Positions 1-5,821 are shown, numbered from the stretch's first letter. The stretch: 10,308 nucleotides of DNA from an uncultured Bacilli bacterium (GCA_947623845.1 CANQHM010000041.1:1-10308), one strand, 5' to 3'. Notes: generated from the letters alone by a model not told the origin. Translations and numbers: made by a program.

Positions 1-14
1 AAAAAAGTGTTTTT

Positions 15-91
15 GTCCTCGTAGCTCAGCTGGATAGAGCATACGCCTTCTAAGCGTACGGTCAAGCGTTCGAATCGCTTCGGGGACACCA
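15..91 (+). tRNA. tRNA-Arg (anticodon UCU)
   Basis: This is a complete cloverleaf. The acceptor stem pairs 15-21 with 81-87, with one G-T wobble. The anticodon stem is 42-46/54-58 around the 7-base loop CTTCTAA, which gives anticodon TCT at 49-51. The T stem is 64-68/76-80 around TTCGAAT. The discriminator base is A88 and CCA is encoded at 89-91. It reads AGA/AGG, and AGA is the main arginine codon in the genes of this window. Confidence 0.97.
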
Positions 92-102
92 TATAAGAAT
101 TT

Positions 103-137
103 AAAGAAAAGGCTTGCTAATTAGGTCTTTTCTTTTT
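103..137 (+). terminator. intrinsic terminator after tRNA-Arg
   Basis: An 11-bp stem pairs 103-113 with 125-135 (AAAGAAAAGGC against GTCTTTTCTTT, one wobble). The loop is 11 bases and the descending arm ends in a T tract. It lies between the tRNA and the next gene, whose Shine-Dalgarno follows at once, so it should end the tRNA transcript. The stem is AT-rich, so read-through is possible. Confidence 0.7.
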
Positions 138-153
138 AATAAGAAGGTGGCTT

Positions 154-711
154 ATGGAAATAAAAAATAAATTAGAAAGTATCAATGCAATTAATGAATT
201 GCAATTAAATAAATTTCCTGAGCAATTATTTAAAAAAGGCGAAGAAGATAAAGTAAAAGAGTTTTTATGTGAATATCCCGCACAGTATTATGCAATTAGA
301 GATAAATCTAAAGCCGGAGGAATATTCAAATTAAAAGTATTAAAAGAAAATGTTTTAGAAGAAATAAAGGATTATGACTTATTTACGATAAATGTAAGTT
401 CTGCTAATTATGTGGAAAATCAATTATTAGTAGGAGAGATAGAATTTTTAAGTAATAATGAAGTATATGCTATTTTAACAACTGATCCTAAGGCTTCGGT
501 AAGAGATGCTTTAAATAACCCAGAGATTAATATTAAATGTGATATTTGTAATGATAAGATAATCAATAAAATTCCATATTTTGATGAGATATATAGTTTT
601 GTTATTGAACATGATTTAAAAGATGTTATTGTAGAATTTGCTCTATTTAATAAGAATGTTGGTATAAAAAATGAAAAAATAATTATTTATGAATTAAGAA
701 CTAATTATTAA
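154..711 (+). CDS. hypothetical protein, 185 aa, family not recognised
   Basis: I do not recognise this protein. The ATG start is supported by AAGGTGG at 144-150. There is no signal peptide or membrane segment, so it is probably cytoplasmic. Visible traits are a charged N-terminal third, a YYAIRDKSKAGG stretch near residues 45-56, FTINVSSANY at 77-86, SVRDAL at 115-120, a CxxC pair at 129/132 that could bind metal but stands alone, and a conserved-looking C-terminus ending YELRTNY. The even mix of short charged and hydrophobic runs suggests a compact alpha/beta domain. The gene follows the tRNA-Arg terminator with no clear promoter of its own in the 16 bases between, and a structured RNA element follows its stop. 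Codon use is AT-rich like its neighbours, so composition shows no sign of recent transfer. Confidence 0.8.
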   Translation: MEIKNKLESINAINELQLNKFPEQLFKKGEEDKVKEFLCEYPAQYYAIRDKSKAGGIFKLKVLKENVLEEIKDYDLFTINVSSANYVENQLLVGEIEFLSNNEVYAILTTDPKASVRDALNNPEINIKCDICNDKIINKIPYFDEIYSFVIEHDLKDVIVEFALFNKNVGIKNEKIIIYELRTNY

Positions 712-718
712 TTTAGAA

Positions 719-795
719 ACTGTGGTCCTTTAGCGACCGTATCGGGTTAGTACCCGAATGACTGGATGGCTATTACTATGTAATAGTCGTTTTTT
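719..795 (+). ncRNA. candidate structured RNA: three hairpins ending in a terminator
   Basis: There are three tandem hairpins. GGTC/GACC pairs 724-727 with 735-738 around a 7-base loop. TCGGGT/ACCCGA pairs 742-747 with 752-757 around TAGT. A 9-bp stem pairs 768-776 with 780-788 and is followed by a six-T run at 790-795. Bases 719-769 hold 27 G or C out of 51, far above the AT-rich surroundings, which in such genomes often marks structured RNA. It may be the 3' end of the upstream gene's message, an independent small RNA, or a leader of the acetyltransferase gene, although that gene has its own promoter just after the T run. I cannot match it to a known riboswitch or RNA family from memory. 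Confidence 0.5.
768..795 (+). terminator. intrinsic terminator ending the 719-795 RNA element
   Basis: A 9-bp stem pairs GGCTATTAC (768-776) with GTAATAGTC (780-788), one G-T wobble, around the loop TAT. G789 and six T follow. It separates the upstream hypothetical gene from the acetyltransferase gene. Confidence 0.85.
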
Positions 796-796
796 G

Positions 797-805
797 TGAT
801 ATAAT
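797..805 (+). promoter_or_regulatory. extended -10 promoter for the GNAT gene
   Basis: TG at 797-798, one base, then consensus TATAAT at 800-805 forms a TGn extended -10, directly after the T run of the preceding terminator. There is no good -35, as expected for this class. Transcription should start near 812, giving a leader of about 28 bases. Confidence 0.6.
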
Positions 806-839
806 TCATTAGGTGAATGTATTTTATGGGGGAGATATA

Positions 840-1334
840 ATGAAAATAGAAAGTATATACGATTATTTAGATTTGCCTAAAAATGAATTTAAGAAGTTAG
901 TTAAAAGTATTTATAAAATAACGGATTTTATTACGGAAGATTATCCTGATTATAAAGAGTGGTTTTTTAAGAAACAATTAGATGGGGTCTTAAATGGCAA
1001 AAGAAATATTTTATTTGTAAGAAATCCGTTAAATTCTAAAGAAATAATCGCCGTCGCATCATTAAAGAAAAGCAAGAATGAAAAAAAGATTTGTACCTTA
1101 TATGTTAAAGATAAGTACCGAAATATGGGAATTGGTGGAGTTTTGGTAGAAGTTTCAATGAACTGGTTAGAAACTAGAAACCCGATGATCACATTTCCTG
1201 CTTATAAATTAATTATGTTTAATAATCTTATAAATAAATATAACTGGCAACTAACGGAAGTAAGAGAAAATAACGATATTTGTGAATTATGTTTTAATGG
1301 AAAAATATTAAGTCGAAATTTAAAGAGATTATAA
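840..1334 (+). CDS. GNAT family N-acetyltransferase
   Basis: This is a predicted cytoplasmic acetyltransferase that moves an acetyl group from acetyl-CoA to an amine on an unknown substrate. The 164-residue length is typical of a single GNAT domain. The core is strand beta4 (KICTLYV, about 83-89) running into the pyrophosphate loop R94-N-M-G97-I-G99, which fits the R/Q-x-x-G-x-G/A motif A, then a helix. The beta-5 region near 127-133 (YKLIMFN) also fits. I chose ATG 840 because GGGGGAG at 828-834 lies 5 bases upstream; an in-frame GTG at 813 lies at the predicted transcription start. The gene has its own extended -10 promoter. Its last 6 bases overlap the end of the convergent gerM, and no terminator is visible there. 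The substrate cannot be read from the sequence. Confidence 0.85.
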   Translation: MKIESIYDYLDLPKNEFKKLVKSIYKITDFITEDYPDYKEWFFKKQLDGVLNGKRNILFVRNPLNSKEIIAVASLKKSKNEKKICTLYVKDKYRNMGIGGVLVEVSMNWLETRNPMITFPAYKLIMFNNLINKYNWQLTEVRENNDICELCFNGKILSRNLKRL

Positions 1335-2264
1335 AGAGTTAATAGTAAGAATTTCTTTACCATTATTTAGAAATACCACTTCATTAATATCTAGAGTATC
1401 TTTTAAAGATAAGGCGATAGCATATTTTACTTCTTCTATAATACTATTATTAGTTAAATCGTTAAAAATATAATTATTCCAAGTAAGTTTTACTTTATTT
1501 TCTTCAATTTCGTAATCTAGAAGCGTAGCATTACTTTCTAAGAAACTCATTAAATTAGTTTGTCTTATAGGAGCACTTTTTAAGTTTTCAATAACAATAT
1601 TTACTTTATCATCAGTAGAATTAATATATCTTGTAATAGGAACAAAATAGATATCATTATTTTCAATACTAGCATAATAAGTCGTCGTAGATACAACGTC
1701 TTTAAAAGTCGTTAAATCATAAATTTTATTAATACCATAATCGCGAGTTAGGATTTGGGGAAGGGGCTTTTTACTATTAGGTAGTTTATCTAAGTAAGTA
1801 TCACCAACAAAAATCATAACTTTTTTAATACCTTCTAATTCCGTTAGGGAATAGATGATAGATTCAAGCATTTTTTCTTCGTCTTTTTCAGTGATATTTA
1901 AAAGTTCCTTAGAAAAAACTACTTTAATTAAATCATCTTTAATATTTACATCTAAAACTTTAGTATCTTTAGGAATAAGAGGTTTAAAGTTCGTAGGAAT
2001 ACGTTCTTTTAATTTACTATCAATCGTTAGCATCGCAAGTATTTTATAAGCTTTAGCTACTTTATCTTCTTCATTTAAAACAATATTAGTTCTTGCTAAA
2101 TAGTTATTAGGATCAACTAAATAAATACTATCAAGAGTAGCATCATAATAATTTATATCTTCCGTAATAGTAGTATTCTTATCAGGAAAAAGATAAATAA
2201 TTAATAAAACAAATAAAGATAAACCCGCAATAATAAACTTTCTTGTCGCACTTCTTTTAAGCAT
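1329..2264 (-). CDS. gerM: GerM-like sporulation/germination protein with two GerMN domains
   Basis: This is a membrane-anchored protein made in the mother cell. In B. subtilis, GerM helps hold the SpoIIIA-SpoIIQ complex at the engulfing septum and is needed for normal sporulation and germination. The 311-residue protein has one N-terminal membrane segment (about 9-27), a linker, a first GerMN domain (about 60-165) and a second (about 215-308); the repeats share a strand pattern like LIKVVFSKELL / KVKLTWNNYIF followed by an acidic helix. B. subtilis GerM is a lipoprotein, but no lipobox cysteine is seen near the anchor here. ATG 2264 is preferred over GTG 2273 because the SD AGGTG (2275-2271) overlaps the latter and sits 6 bases before the former. 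It lies downstream of gerE across a terminator, a neighbourhood also known in B. subtilis (gerE-ysmB-racE-gerM). Confidence 0.88.
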   Translation of the reverse strand: MLKRSATRKFIIAGLSLFVLLIIYLFPDKNTTITEDINYYDATLDSIYLVDPNNYLARTNIVLNEEDKVAKAYKILAMLTIDSKLKERIPTNFKPLIPKDTKVLDVNIKDDLIKVVFSKELLNITEKDEEKMLESIIYSLTELEGIKKVMIFVGDTYLDKLPNSKKPLPQILTRDYGINKIYDLTTFKDVVSTTTYYASIENNDIYFVPITRYINSTDDKVNIVIENLKSAPIRQTNLMSFLESNATLLDYEIEENKVKLTWNNYIFNDLTNNSIIEEVKYAIALSLKDTLDINEVVFLNNGKEILTINSL

Positions 2265-2310
2265 TAGGATCACCTAATAAAATATATTAGTAAATTACGA
2301 AAAAAAGACA

Positions 2311-2340
2311 TAAAAAAGCTCAAAAAATTTTTGAGTTTTT
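2311..2340 (-). terminator. intrinsic terminator after gerE
   Basis: Read on the minus strand, CTCAAA (2335-2330) pairs with TTTGAG (2324-2319) around a short A/T loop, and six T follow (2317-2312). A-runs upstream may extend the stem. It begins at the gerE stop codon and separates gerE from gerM. Confidence 0.75.
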
Positions 2341-2545
2341 AAAGTGATATTTCTTTTAACTTTAATAGTTCAATAACTGCTTGAGCTCGCCCTTTAACTC
2401 CTAGTTTTAACATCGCATTAGAAATGTGATTACGGACGGTTTTTTCACTAATCCTTAAGATACTTGCTATTTCCTTAGTAGATTTATTATCTATTAAGAG
2501 TAAGAAAACCTCCCGTTCCCTAGGTGTTAAAATTTTATTATTCAT
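2339..2545 (-). CDS. gerE: GerE, LuxR-type spore coat transcription regulator
   Basis: GerE is the last transcription factor of the mother-cell programme. It binds DNA and activates or represses sigma-K-dependent coat and cortex genes late in sporulation. The 68-residue protein is almost wholly a LuxR/GerE helix-turn-helix: LTPREREVFLLL opens the fold, STKEIASILRISEKTVRNHI (about 23-42) is the HTH, and KLGVKGRAQAVIELL closes it. B. subtilis GerE is 74 residues and, from memory, nearly identical over TKREREVF, TKEIA and SEKTVRNHISNAM. There is no receiver domain, as expected. The start ATG (2545-2543) follows AGGAAGTGAG (2560-2551) by 5 bases. A sigma-K-like promoter lies upstream and a terminator begins at the stop. 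There is no terminator between spoIIIAH and gerE, so early read-through is possible. Confidence 0.96.
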   Translation of the reverse strand: MNNKILTPREREVFLLLIDNKSTKEIASILRISEKTVRNHISNAMLKLGVKGRAQAVIELLKLKEISL

Positions 2546-2550
2546 TAATT

Positions 2551-2609
2551 CTCACTTCCTCGTATGAGTTCTTTACTTTATTGTATGTCTATTTTTTAAA
2601 GGAAGTGAG
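2551..2609 (-). repeat. inverted repeat that could hide the gerE ribosome binding site
   Basis: CTCACTTCCT (2551-2560) and AGGAAGTGAG (2600-2609) are perfect 10-bp complements 39 bases apart. On the gerE message the downstream arm is the Shine-Dalgarno itself. The upstream arm overlaps the sigma-K -35 element, so it would be absent from transcripts started at that promoter but present in transcripts reading through from spoIIIAH. It could also act as a DNA operator. Function is inferred. Confidence 0.5.
2579..2607 (-). promoter_or_regulatory. sigma-K-like promoter of gerE
   Basis: On the minus strand the -10 is CATACAATA (2587-2579), an exact fit to CATAnnnTA. CACT (2607-2604) lies 16 bases upstream, close to the sigma-K -35 (AC core). 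B. subtilis gerE is transcribed by sigma-K, so a match at the expected gene supports the call. Start should lie near 2572. Confidence 0.6.
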
Positions 2610-2624
2610 TTAATTTACCCAAGT

Positions 2625-3125
2625 TTATTGAAATTTAACCGTAATATACTTCTTAGTATCAAATTTTTCTTGGACTTTACGAATGATATTATTAGCAATT
2701 TCGGGAGTATGAGTAGAAGATGAAATAACAATATTAATATTATTACCATCTATTTTAACAAATGAATCAAATTTAAATTCGTTTTTAATTAAACTTTCTA
2801 ATTCTTCTTCTTTACCCTTATTAATATTAACCTCTAATAATTGTTCATAGGCATCATTTTTTTCAACTACCGTTTTAGTATTATCAATTAAGATATCTTC
2901 TAAAGTTTGAATTTCTTTTAAAGTTTCTTCATCCGCTTCAACTCGTAAAGCCACAAGAGCACTCGATTCATTAATATTACTTACCGTACTAGTAGAGTTA
3001 GTAGTACTACTTGTATTACTAGTAATATTTTTTAGTAAGTTATCAGGAATACTAATATAGTAAATACTTAAAACAATAATTAAACTAAATAATGTTACAA
3101 ACCATAAATTTTCTTTATTTATCAT
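2625..3125 (-). CDS. spoIIIAH: SpoIIIAH-like stage III sporulation protein
   Basis: SpoIIIAH is a mother-cell membrane protein whose extracellular domain forms a ring and binds forespore SpoIIQ, joining the two cells in the engulfment channel that keeps sigma-G active. The 166 residues hold one N-terminal membrane segment (about 6-26, in the context NLWFVTLFSLIIVLSIYYI), a Ser/Thr/Asn-rich linker (about 33-55) and a C-terminal YscJ/FliF-like ring-building domain (about 60-166) with a charged helix and the INIVISSSTHTPEIANNIIRKV strand-helix pattern. B. subtilis SpoIIIAH is longer (about 218 residues), mostly because of the linker. ATG 3125 is supported by GGAGG 4-5 bases upstream. In B. subtilis this is the last gene of the eight-gene spoIIIA operon; here it is first in its unit, with a divergent gene upstream and gerE downstream. 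Confidence 0.88.
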   Translation of the reverse strand: MINKENLWFVTLFSLIIVLSIYYISIPDNLLKNITSNTSSTTNSTSTVSNINESSALVALRVEADEETLKEIQTLEDILIDNTKTVVEKNDAYEQLLEVNINKGKEEELESLIKNEFKFDSFVKIDGNNINIVISSSTHTPEIANNIIRKVQEKFDTKKYITVKFQ

Positions 3126-3149
3126 AATTCCTCCTTTAGTTTCTAATAA

Positions 3150-3177
3150 ATATTATGAATTAGTTAGACATTTATAC
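3150..3177 (-). promoter_or_regulatory. sigma-E-like promoter of spoIIIAH
   Basis: On the minus strand, GTATAAA (3177-3171) and CATAATAT (3157-3150) are separated by 13 bases, near the sigma-E pattern kmATATT / CATACAnT. The -10 differs at two positions. Start should be near 3142, just upstream of the GGAGG site. In so AT-rich a genome a chance match is possible. Confidence 0.42.
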
Positions 3178-3218
3178 CAAGAAAATAAAGGTTAACTATT
3201 TTATTTAAAAATATTATA

Positions 3219-3227
3219 TGTTATAAT
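3219..3227 (+). promoter_or_regulatory. extended -10 promoter for the exported protein gene
   Basis: TG at 3219-3220, one base, then consensus TATAAT at 3222-3227. No clear -35 lies 17 bases upstream. The predicted start, near 3234, leaves a leader of only about 13 bases with GGTGA at 3237-3241. The unit is probably the 3247-4744 gene pair. Confidence 0.5.
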
Positions 3228-3246
3228 GATATAGATGGTGATTTAT

Positions 3247-4008
3247 ATGAAGAAAATCATATATGGTTTAGTAATATTATTAGGTATATTAAGCATAAAT
3301 ATTAATGCGAAAGCAGATAATAGTTGTACTAACAATGCTTTAAGACCTTGTTTTTCAGGTACTTGTGAATCTAGTAATAGTAGTATATTAAAGGAAGATG
3401 GACCAACTTCTCTTAATGGAAATTATTATACGCAATTTACATGTATGGGTAGTGGAGATGTAACAGTTACTTGTCAAAGAGTTGGTTATACGATAATTTA
3501 TAGACATCATGTAACATGTAGTGGAGCAGCCGATCCGGTTAGTAATGAAAGTACAGAAAATGAGGGGACAGATGTAGGAGGAAGCTCTAATACAGGAACC
3601 ACTGATACTGAGGGATGGACCGATACTAATGGCGGCGGAAGTAGCCATACTGGGGGCTTTGTAAGTAAAATGTGTGATGTTAATGAAAATCCGGGTGTTA
3701 TGAGAGCTTTTAAAGCGGGTGGTTATGCTTTATATATTTTAAAGATTGTTATACCTATTATCTTAATTATTATGGGAGTTGTTGATTTATTTCAAGCGGT
3801 TATTGGAAATGATGATAAAGACGTTACGAAGAGTGTTACCAAATTAATATATAGAGTAATCGCCGGAGTGGTTATATTTATTATTCCAACAGTTATTAAT
3901 TATGTCTTTAATTTAGTAGATAATAATGCGACAAGTAATTTTAAAGCTTGTTATGAATGTTTACTTGATGCTTCTAAATGTCCTGTAATACCTAAAGTAG
4001 GAGGTTAA
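3247..4008 (+). CDS. exported Cys-rich protein with VirB2/T4SS-pilin-like helix pair
   Basis: This is a predicted secreted, membrane-anchored protein of 253 residues and unknown role. A signal peptide (1-23) ends AKA before Asp24. Next come a cysteine-rich region (27-91; Cys 27, 35, 40, 66, 76, 91), a Gly/Ser/Thr/Glu linker (about 99-138), Cys143, two hydrophobic helices (about 160-186 and 200-224) joined by the polar turn GNDDKDVTKSVTK, and a tail with Cys 235, 238 and 245. The helix pair with its KIVIPIILIIMGVVDL and RVIAGVVIFIIP runs resembles small two-helix subunits such as TrbC/VirB2 or Gram-positive T4SS pilins; this is recall and no other secretion genes are in view. ATG 3247 is chosen over ATG 3235 because GGTGA lies 5 bases before it. 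One base separates it from the next gene. Confidence 0.75.
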   Translation: MKKIIYGLVILLGILSININAKADNSCTNNALRPCFSGTCESSNSSILKEDGPTSLNGNYYTQFTCMGSGDVTVTCQRVGYTIIYRHHVTCSGAADPVSNESTENEGTDVGGSSNTGTTDTEGWTDTNGGGSSHTGGFVSKMCDVNENPGVMRAFKAGGYALYILKIVIPIILIIMGVVDLFQAVIGNDDKDVTKSVTKLIYRVIAGVVIFIIPTVINYVFNLVDNNATSNFKACYECLLDASKCPVIPKVGG

Positions 4009-4009
4009 A

Positions 4010-4744
4010 ATGTTAGATAATCTAACTAATGTCTTTTTAACATTTATTATTTATAGTTTTGTAGGTTATGTATTAGAAGTAATTTATGCCACAATTTATT
4101 ATAAAAAATTAACTAATAGAGGGTTCTTATTTGGACCTTTATGTCCCATATATGGTATAGGGGCGATATTAATTACTTATGCTTTAAGTAGTTATTATAA
4201 AGATCCCGTAATAGTATTTGTTTTTGGACTTATTATTACATCTTTAGTAGAATATTATACGAGTTATATATTAGAAAAATGGTTACATAATAAATGGTGG
4301 GATTATAGTGATAATAAATTTAATATAAATGGGCGAATTTGTTTATTTAATTCAATATTATTTGGAATAGGTAGTTTATTAATTATTTATGTAGGTAATC
4401 CTTTAGTTAAATTAATTTTTGAAAGTATTCCAGTTAAAGTTTTAAATATTAGTGCGATAGTATTAAGTATCTTAACATTTATTGATTTTATTATTTCTTC
4501 CATGATAGCTTATAACTTAAGACATAAGATTATTATTGCGGAAGAACTTAAAAGTGAAAAACTAAAAATGATACCAAGACTTTTAAAAAGTAAATATGCG
4601 AAAGAAATATCGAAATTAAAGATAGCATCTAATAGATTAATAAAATCTTTTCCTAATTTAAAAAGAAAATATGATAAAGAATTAAAACTTATTGATAAAT
4701 GGGAAAAAGAAGAAAAAAAGAAAAGAACTAAGAAGAAAAATTAG
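4010..4744 (+). CDS. CmpB-type membrane protein (PF06541, putative ABC transporter permease)
   Basis: This is an integral membrane protein of 244 residues. Five hydrophobic segments lie near 6-25, 45-63, 68-92, 108-135 and 145-170, followed by a Lys/Glu-rich cytoplasmic tail (about 175-244) likely to form a coiled coil. Family marks are FIIYSFVGYVLEV near the start, NRGFLFGPLCPIYGIG (about 36-51), EYYTSYILEK, then NKWWDYSDNKFNINGRICL (about 93-111). Such proteins are named putative ABC transporter permeases, but no ATPase is nearby and the transport role is unproven. The start follows the previous stop by one base and its AGGAGG (3999-4004) lies inside the previous gene, so the two are probably translationally coupled and may work at the same membrane site. 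It ends inside a hairpin shared with the convergent yrzE. Confidence 0.85.
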   Translation: MLDNLTNVFLTFIIYSFVGYVLEVIYATIYYKKLTNRGFLFGPLCPIYGIGAILITYALSSYYKDPVIVFVFGLIITSLVEYYTSYILEKWLHNKWWDYSDNKFNINGRICLFNSILFGIGSLLIIYVGNPLVKLIFESIPVKVLNISAIVLSILTFIDFIISSMIAYNLRHKIIIAEELKSEKLKMIPRLLKSKYAKEISKLKIASNRLIKSFPNLKRKYDKELKLIDKWEKEEKKKRTKKKN

Positions 4745-4752
4745 TTCTTTTT
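4721..4752 (+). terminator. bidirectional terminator in the convergent overlap
   Basis: A perfect 10-bp stem pairs AAAAGAACTA (4721-4730) with TAGTTCTTTT (4742-4751) around an 11-base loop. T runs follow on both strands: the plus arm ends in five T, and the minus strand reads TTTTC then a T run. It contains the stop codons of both convergent genes and should end both transcripts. Confidence 0.75.
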
Positions 4753-5103
4753 ACGATTTATACCTAACATTCCCCCTAAGATACTACTCATAATTAATAA
4801 AGCATAATACATGAGTAATGATAATTTAAAATTTCTAATAAAAAGTAAGTTTAATAAGAGAAGAAAGATCGTAAATATCGTCCCAATTTTTAAACCAGCA
4901 AGATAACCTTTATTTTTAGAGGACTTACCATTAATATAACCTAATATAAAGAAAATTATTAAGACGAGGAATAAGATAATAGTACTTATAGTTTTATAAC
5001 TTAGATTACTAAAATAATAAAGAAGAGTAAGAAGAAAAGAAGATATGCCTAAATAAAGAATAAAGATACCTAATAACTTTAAATAATCAATTAATTTTTT
5101 CAC
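4741..5103 (-). CDS. yrzE: YrzE-like TIGR04086 family membrane protein
   Basis: This is a small integral membrane protein of 120 residues with four predicted membrane segments near 8-30, 38-58, 68-88 and 94-115. The pattern (ILGYINGKSSKNKGYLAGLKIG in the middle and a last helix ending SSILGGMLGINRKKN) matches the TIGR04086/DUF3792 family, which includes B. subtilis YrzE and is common in spore formers; molecular function is unknown. I place the start at GTG 5103 because AAGGTGA (5115-5109) lies 5 bases upstream; a GTG at 5112 would fall inside that site. It overlaps the convergent gene's end by 4 bases. A DUF421 gene and spoVB nearby repeat the B. subtilis neighbourhood, which strengthens the assignment. 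Confidence 0.75.
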   Translation of the reverse strand: MKKLIDYLKLLGIFILYLGISSFLLTLLYYFSNLSYKTISTIILFLVLIIFFILGYINGKSSKNKGYLAGLKIGTIFTIFLLLLNLLFIRNFKLSLLMYYALLIMSSILGGMLGINRKKN

Positions 5104-5174
5104 AATAATCACCTTATTAATATATATGACTAAAAATAATATTTTATGTTCATAATAAAAGTAAAGGTGATCAT

Positions 5175-5816
5175 ATGAATGATTTAGTAAATGTGTCGTT
5201 AAGAACAGGATTTTTTTATTTTTTTATTGTATTTGTCTATCGAATAATGGGTAAAAGAGAAGTAGGTCAGTTAGGGATTATTGATTTAATAGTATCAATC
5301 TTAATTGCAGAATTAGTAGCGATTAGTATTGAAGATTTATCAAAATCTTTAGCTCTTACTATTTTACCAATCTTAGTATTAGTAGGATTAGAAATAATTT
5401 TAGCAATATTATCAATTAAATCTAGAACTATTAGAAGTTTTATTGGGGGAAAACCTTCAATAATTATTAATAAAGGGGTTTTAAATTATCAAGAGATGGT
5501 AAAACAAAGATACTCTATAGATGATTTGTTATTACAATTACGTCAACAAAATATTAAAAGTATTGAAGAAGTAGAATATGCCTTTTTAGAAAATAATGGG
5601 AAATTATCCATATTTAAGTATAATTTTTTAGGATTACCGAGTAATTTTCCGTTACCAATTATTGTCGATGGTAAAGTACAAGAAACGACTTTAAATAATT
5701 TAGCGAAAACCGAAGAATGGCTTAGGGCATCGTTAGCTAAAAACAAGTTAAAAATTGAAGATATATTCTATGCTTTTTATAAAAAGAATAAGTTATATAT
5801 TATTAAACATAAATAA
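5175..5816 (+). CDS. yrbG: DUF421 (YetF/YrbG-like) membrane protein
   Basis: This is a membrane protein of 213 residues with three N-terminal membrane segments (about 8-23, 33-50, 57-77) and a cytoplasmic DUF421 domain. Marks are RIMGKREVGQLGIIDLIVSI (about 23-42), FIGGKPSIIINKGVLNYQEM (about 94-113), SIDDLLLQLRQQ near 117-128 and VEYAFLENNGKLSIFK. The DUF421 family has no known enzymatic role; several members (YetF, YrbG and the 2Duf proteins) are linked to spore formation or spore membrane properties. AAAGGTGA (5163-5170) sits 4 bases before ATG 5175. It is divergent from yrzE across about 70 bases, and spoVB is the next minus-strand gene. The symbol rests on family plus neighbourhood, so another DUF421 paralogue cannot be excluded. 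Confidence 0.82.
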   Translation: MNDLVNVSLRTGFFYFFIVFVYRIMGKREVGQLGIIDLIVSILIAELVAISIEDLSKSLALTILPILVLVGLEIILAILSIKSRTIRSFIGGKPSIIINKGVLNYQEMVKQRYSIDDLLLQLRQQNIKSIEEVEYAFLENNGKLSIFKYNFLGLPSNFPLPIIVDGKVQETTLNNLAKTEEWLRASLAKNKLKIEDIFYAFYKKNKLYIIKHK

Positions 5817-5821
5817 AAAAT

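Noticed and set aside
719..839. A riboswitch controlling the GNAT gene
   Set aside because: A terminator precedes the gene, but I found no competing antiterminator pairing with its stem, and a separate extended -10 promoter lies after the T run. Kept only as a structured RNA candidate.
813..839. Longer start for the GNAT gene (GTG 813)
   Set aside because: It lies at the predicted transcription start with no ribosome site. Similar longer starts at 2273 (gerM), 3235 (exported protein), 5112 (yrzE), 5893 (small membrane protein) and 7733 (relA) were rejected because the Shine-Dalgarno sits next to or over them or a better ATG follows.
950..1192. Minus-strand open frame of 80 codons inside the GNAT gene
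   Set aside because: It is antisense to a well-supported gene, has no good ribosome binding site and shows no recognisable domain. The same holds for the open frames opposite real genes at 1855-2049, 3388-3648, 5543-5746, 6128-6325 and 7975-8235.
15..1334. A genomic island inserted at the tRNA-Arg 3' end
   Set aside because: The two genes downstream of the tRNA are unlinked to the sporulation block, but no direct repeat of the tRNA 3' end, integrase or composition shift is visible in the window.
5104..5140. Sigma-E promoter for yrzE
   Set aside because: CATATATA on the minus strand (5128-5121) resembles a sigma-E -10 but differs at two positions and has only a weak -35, which is not better than chance in such AT-rich DNA.
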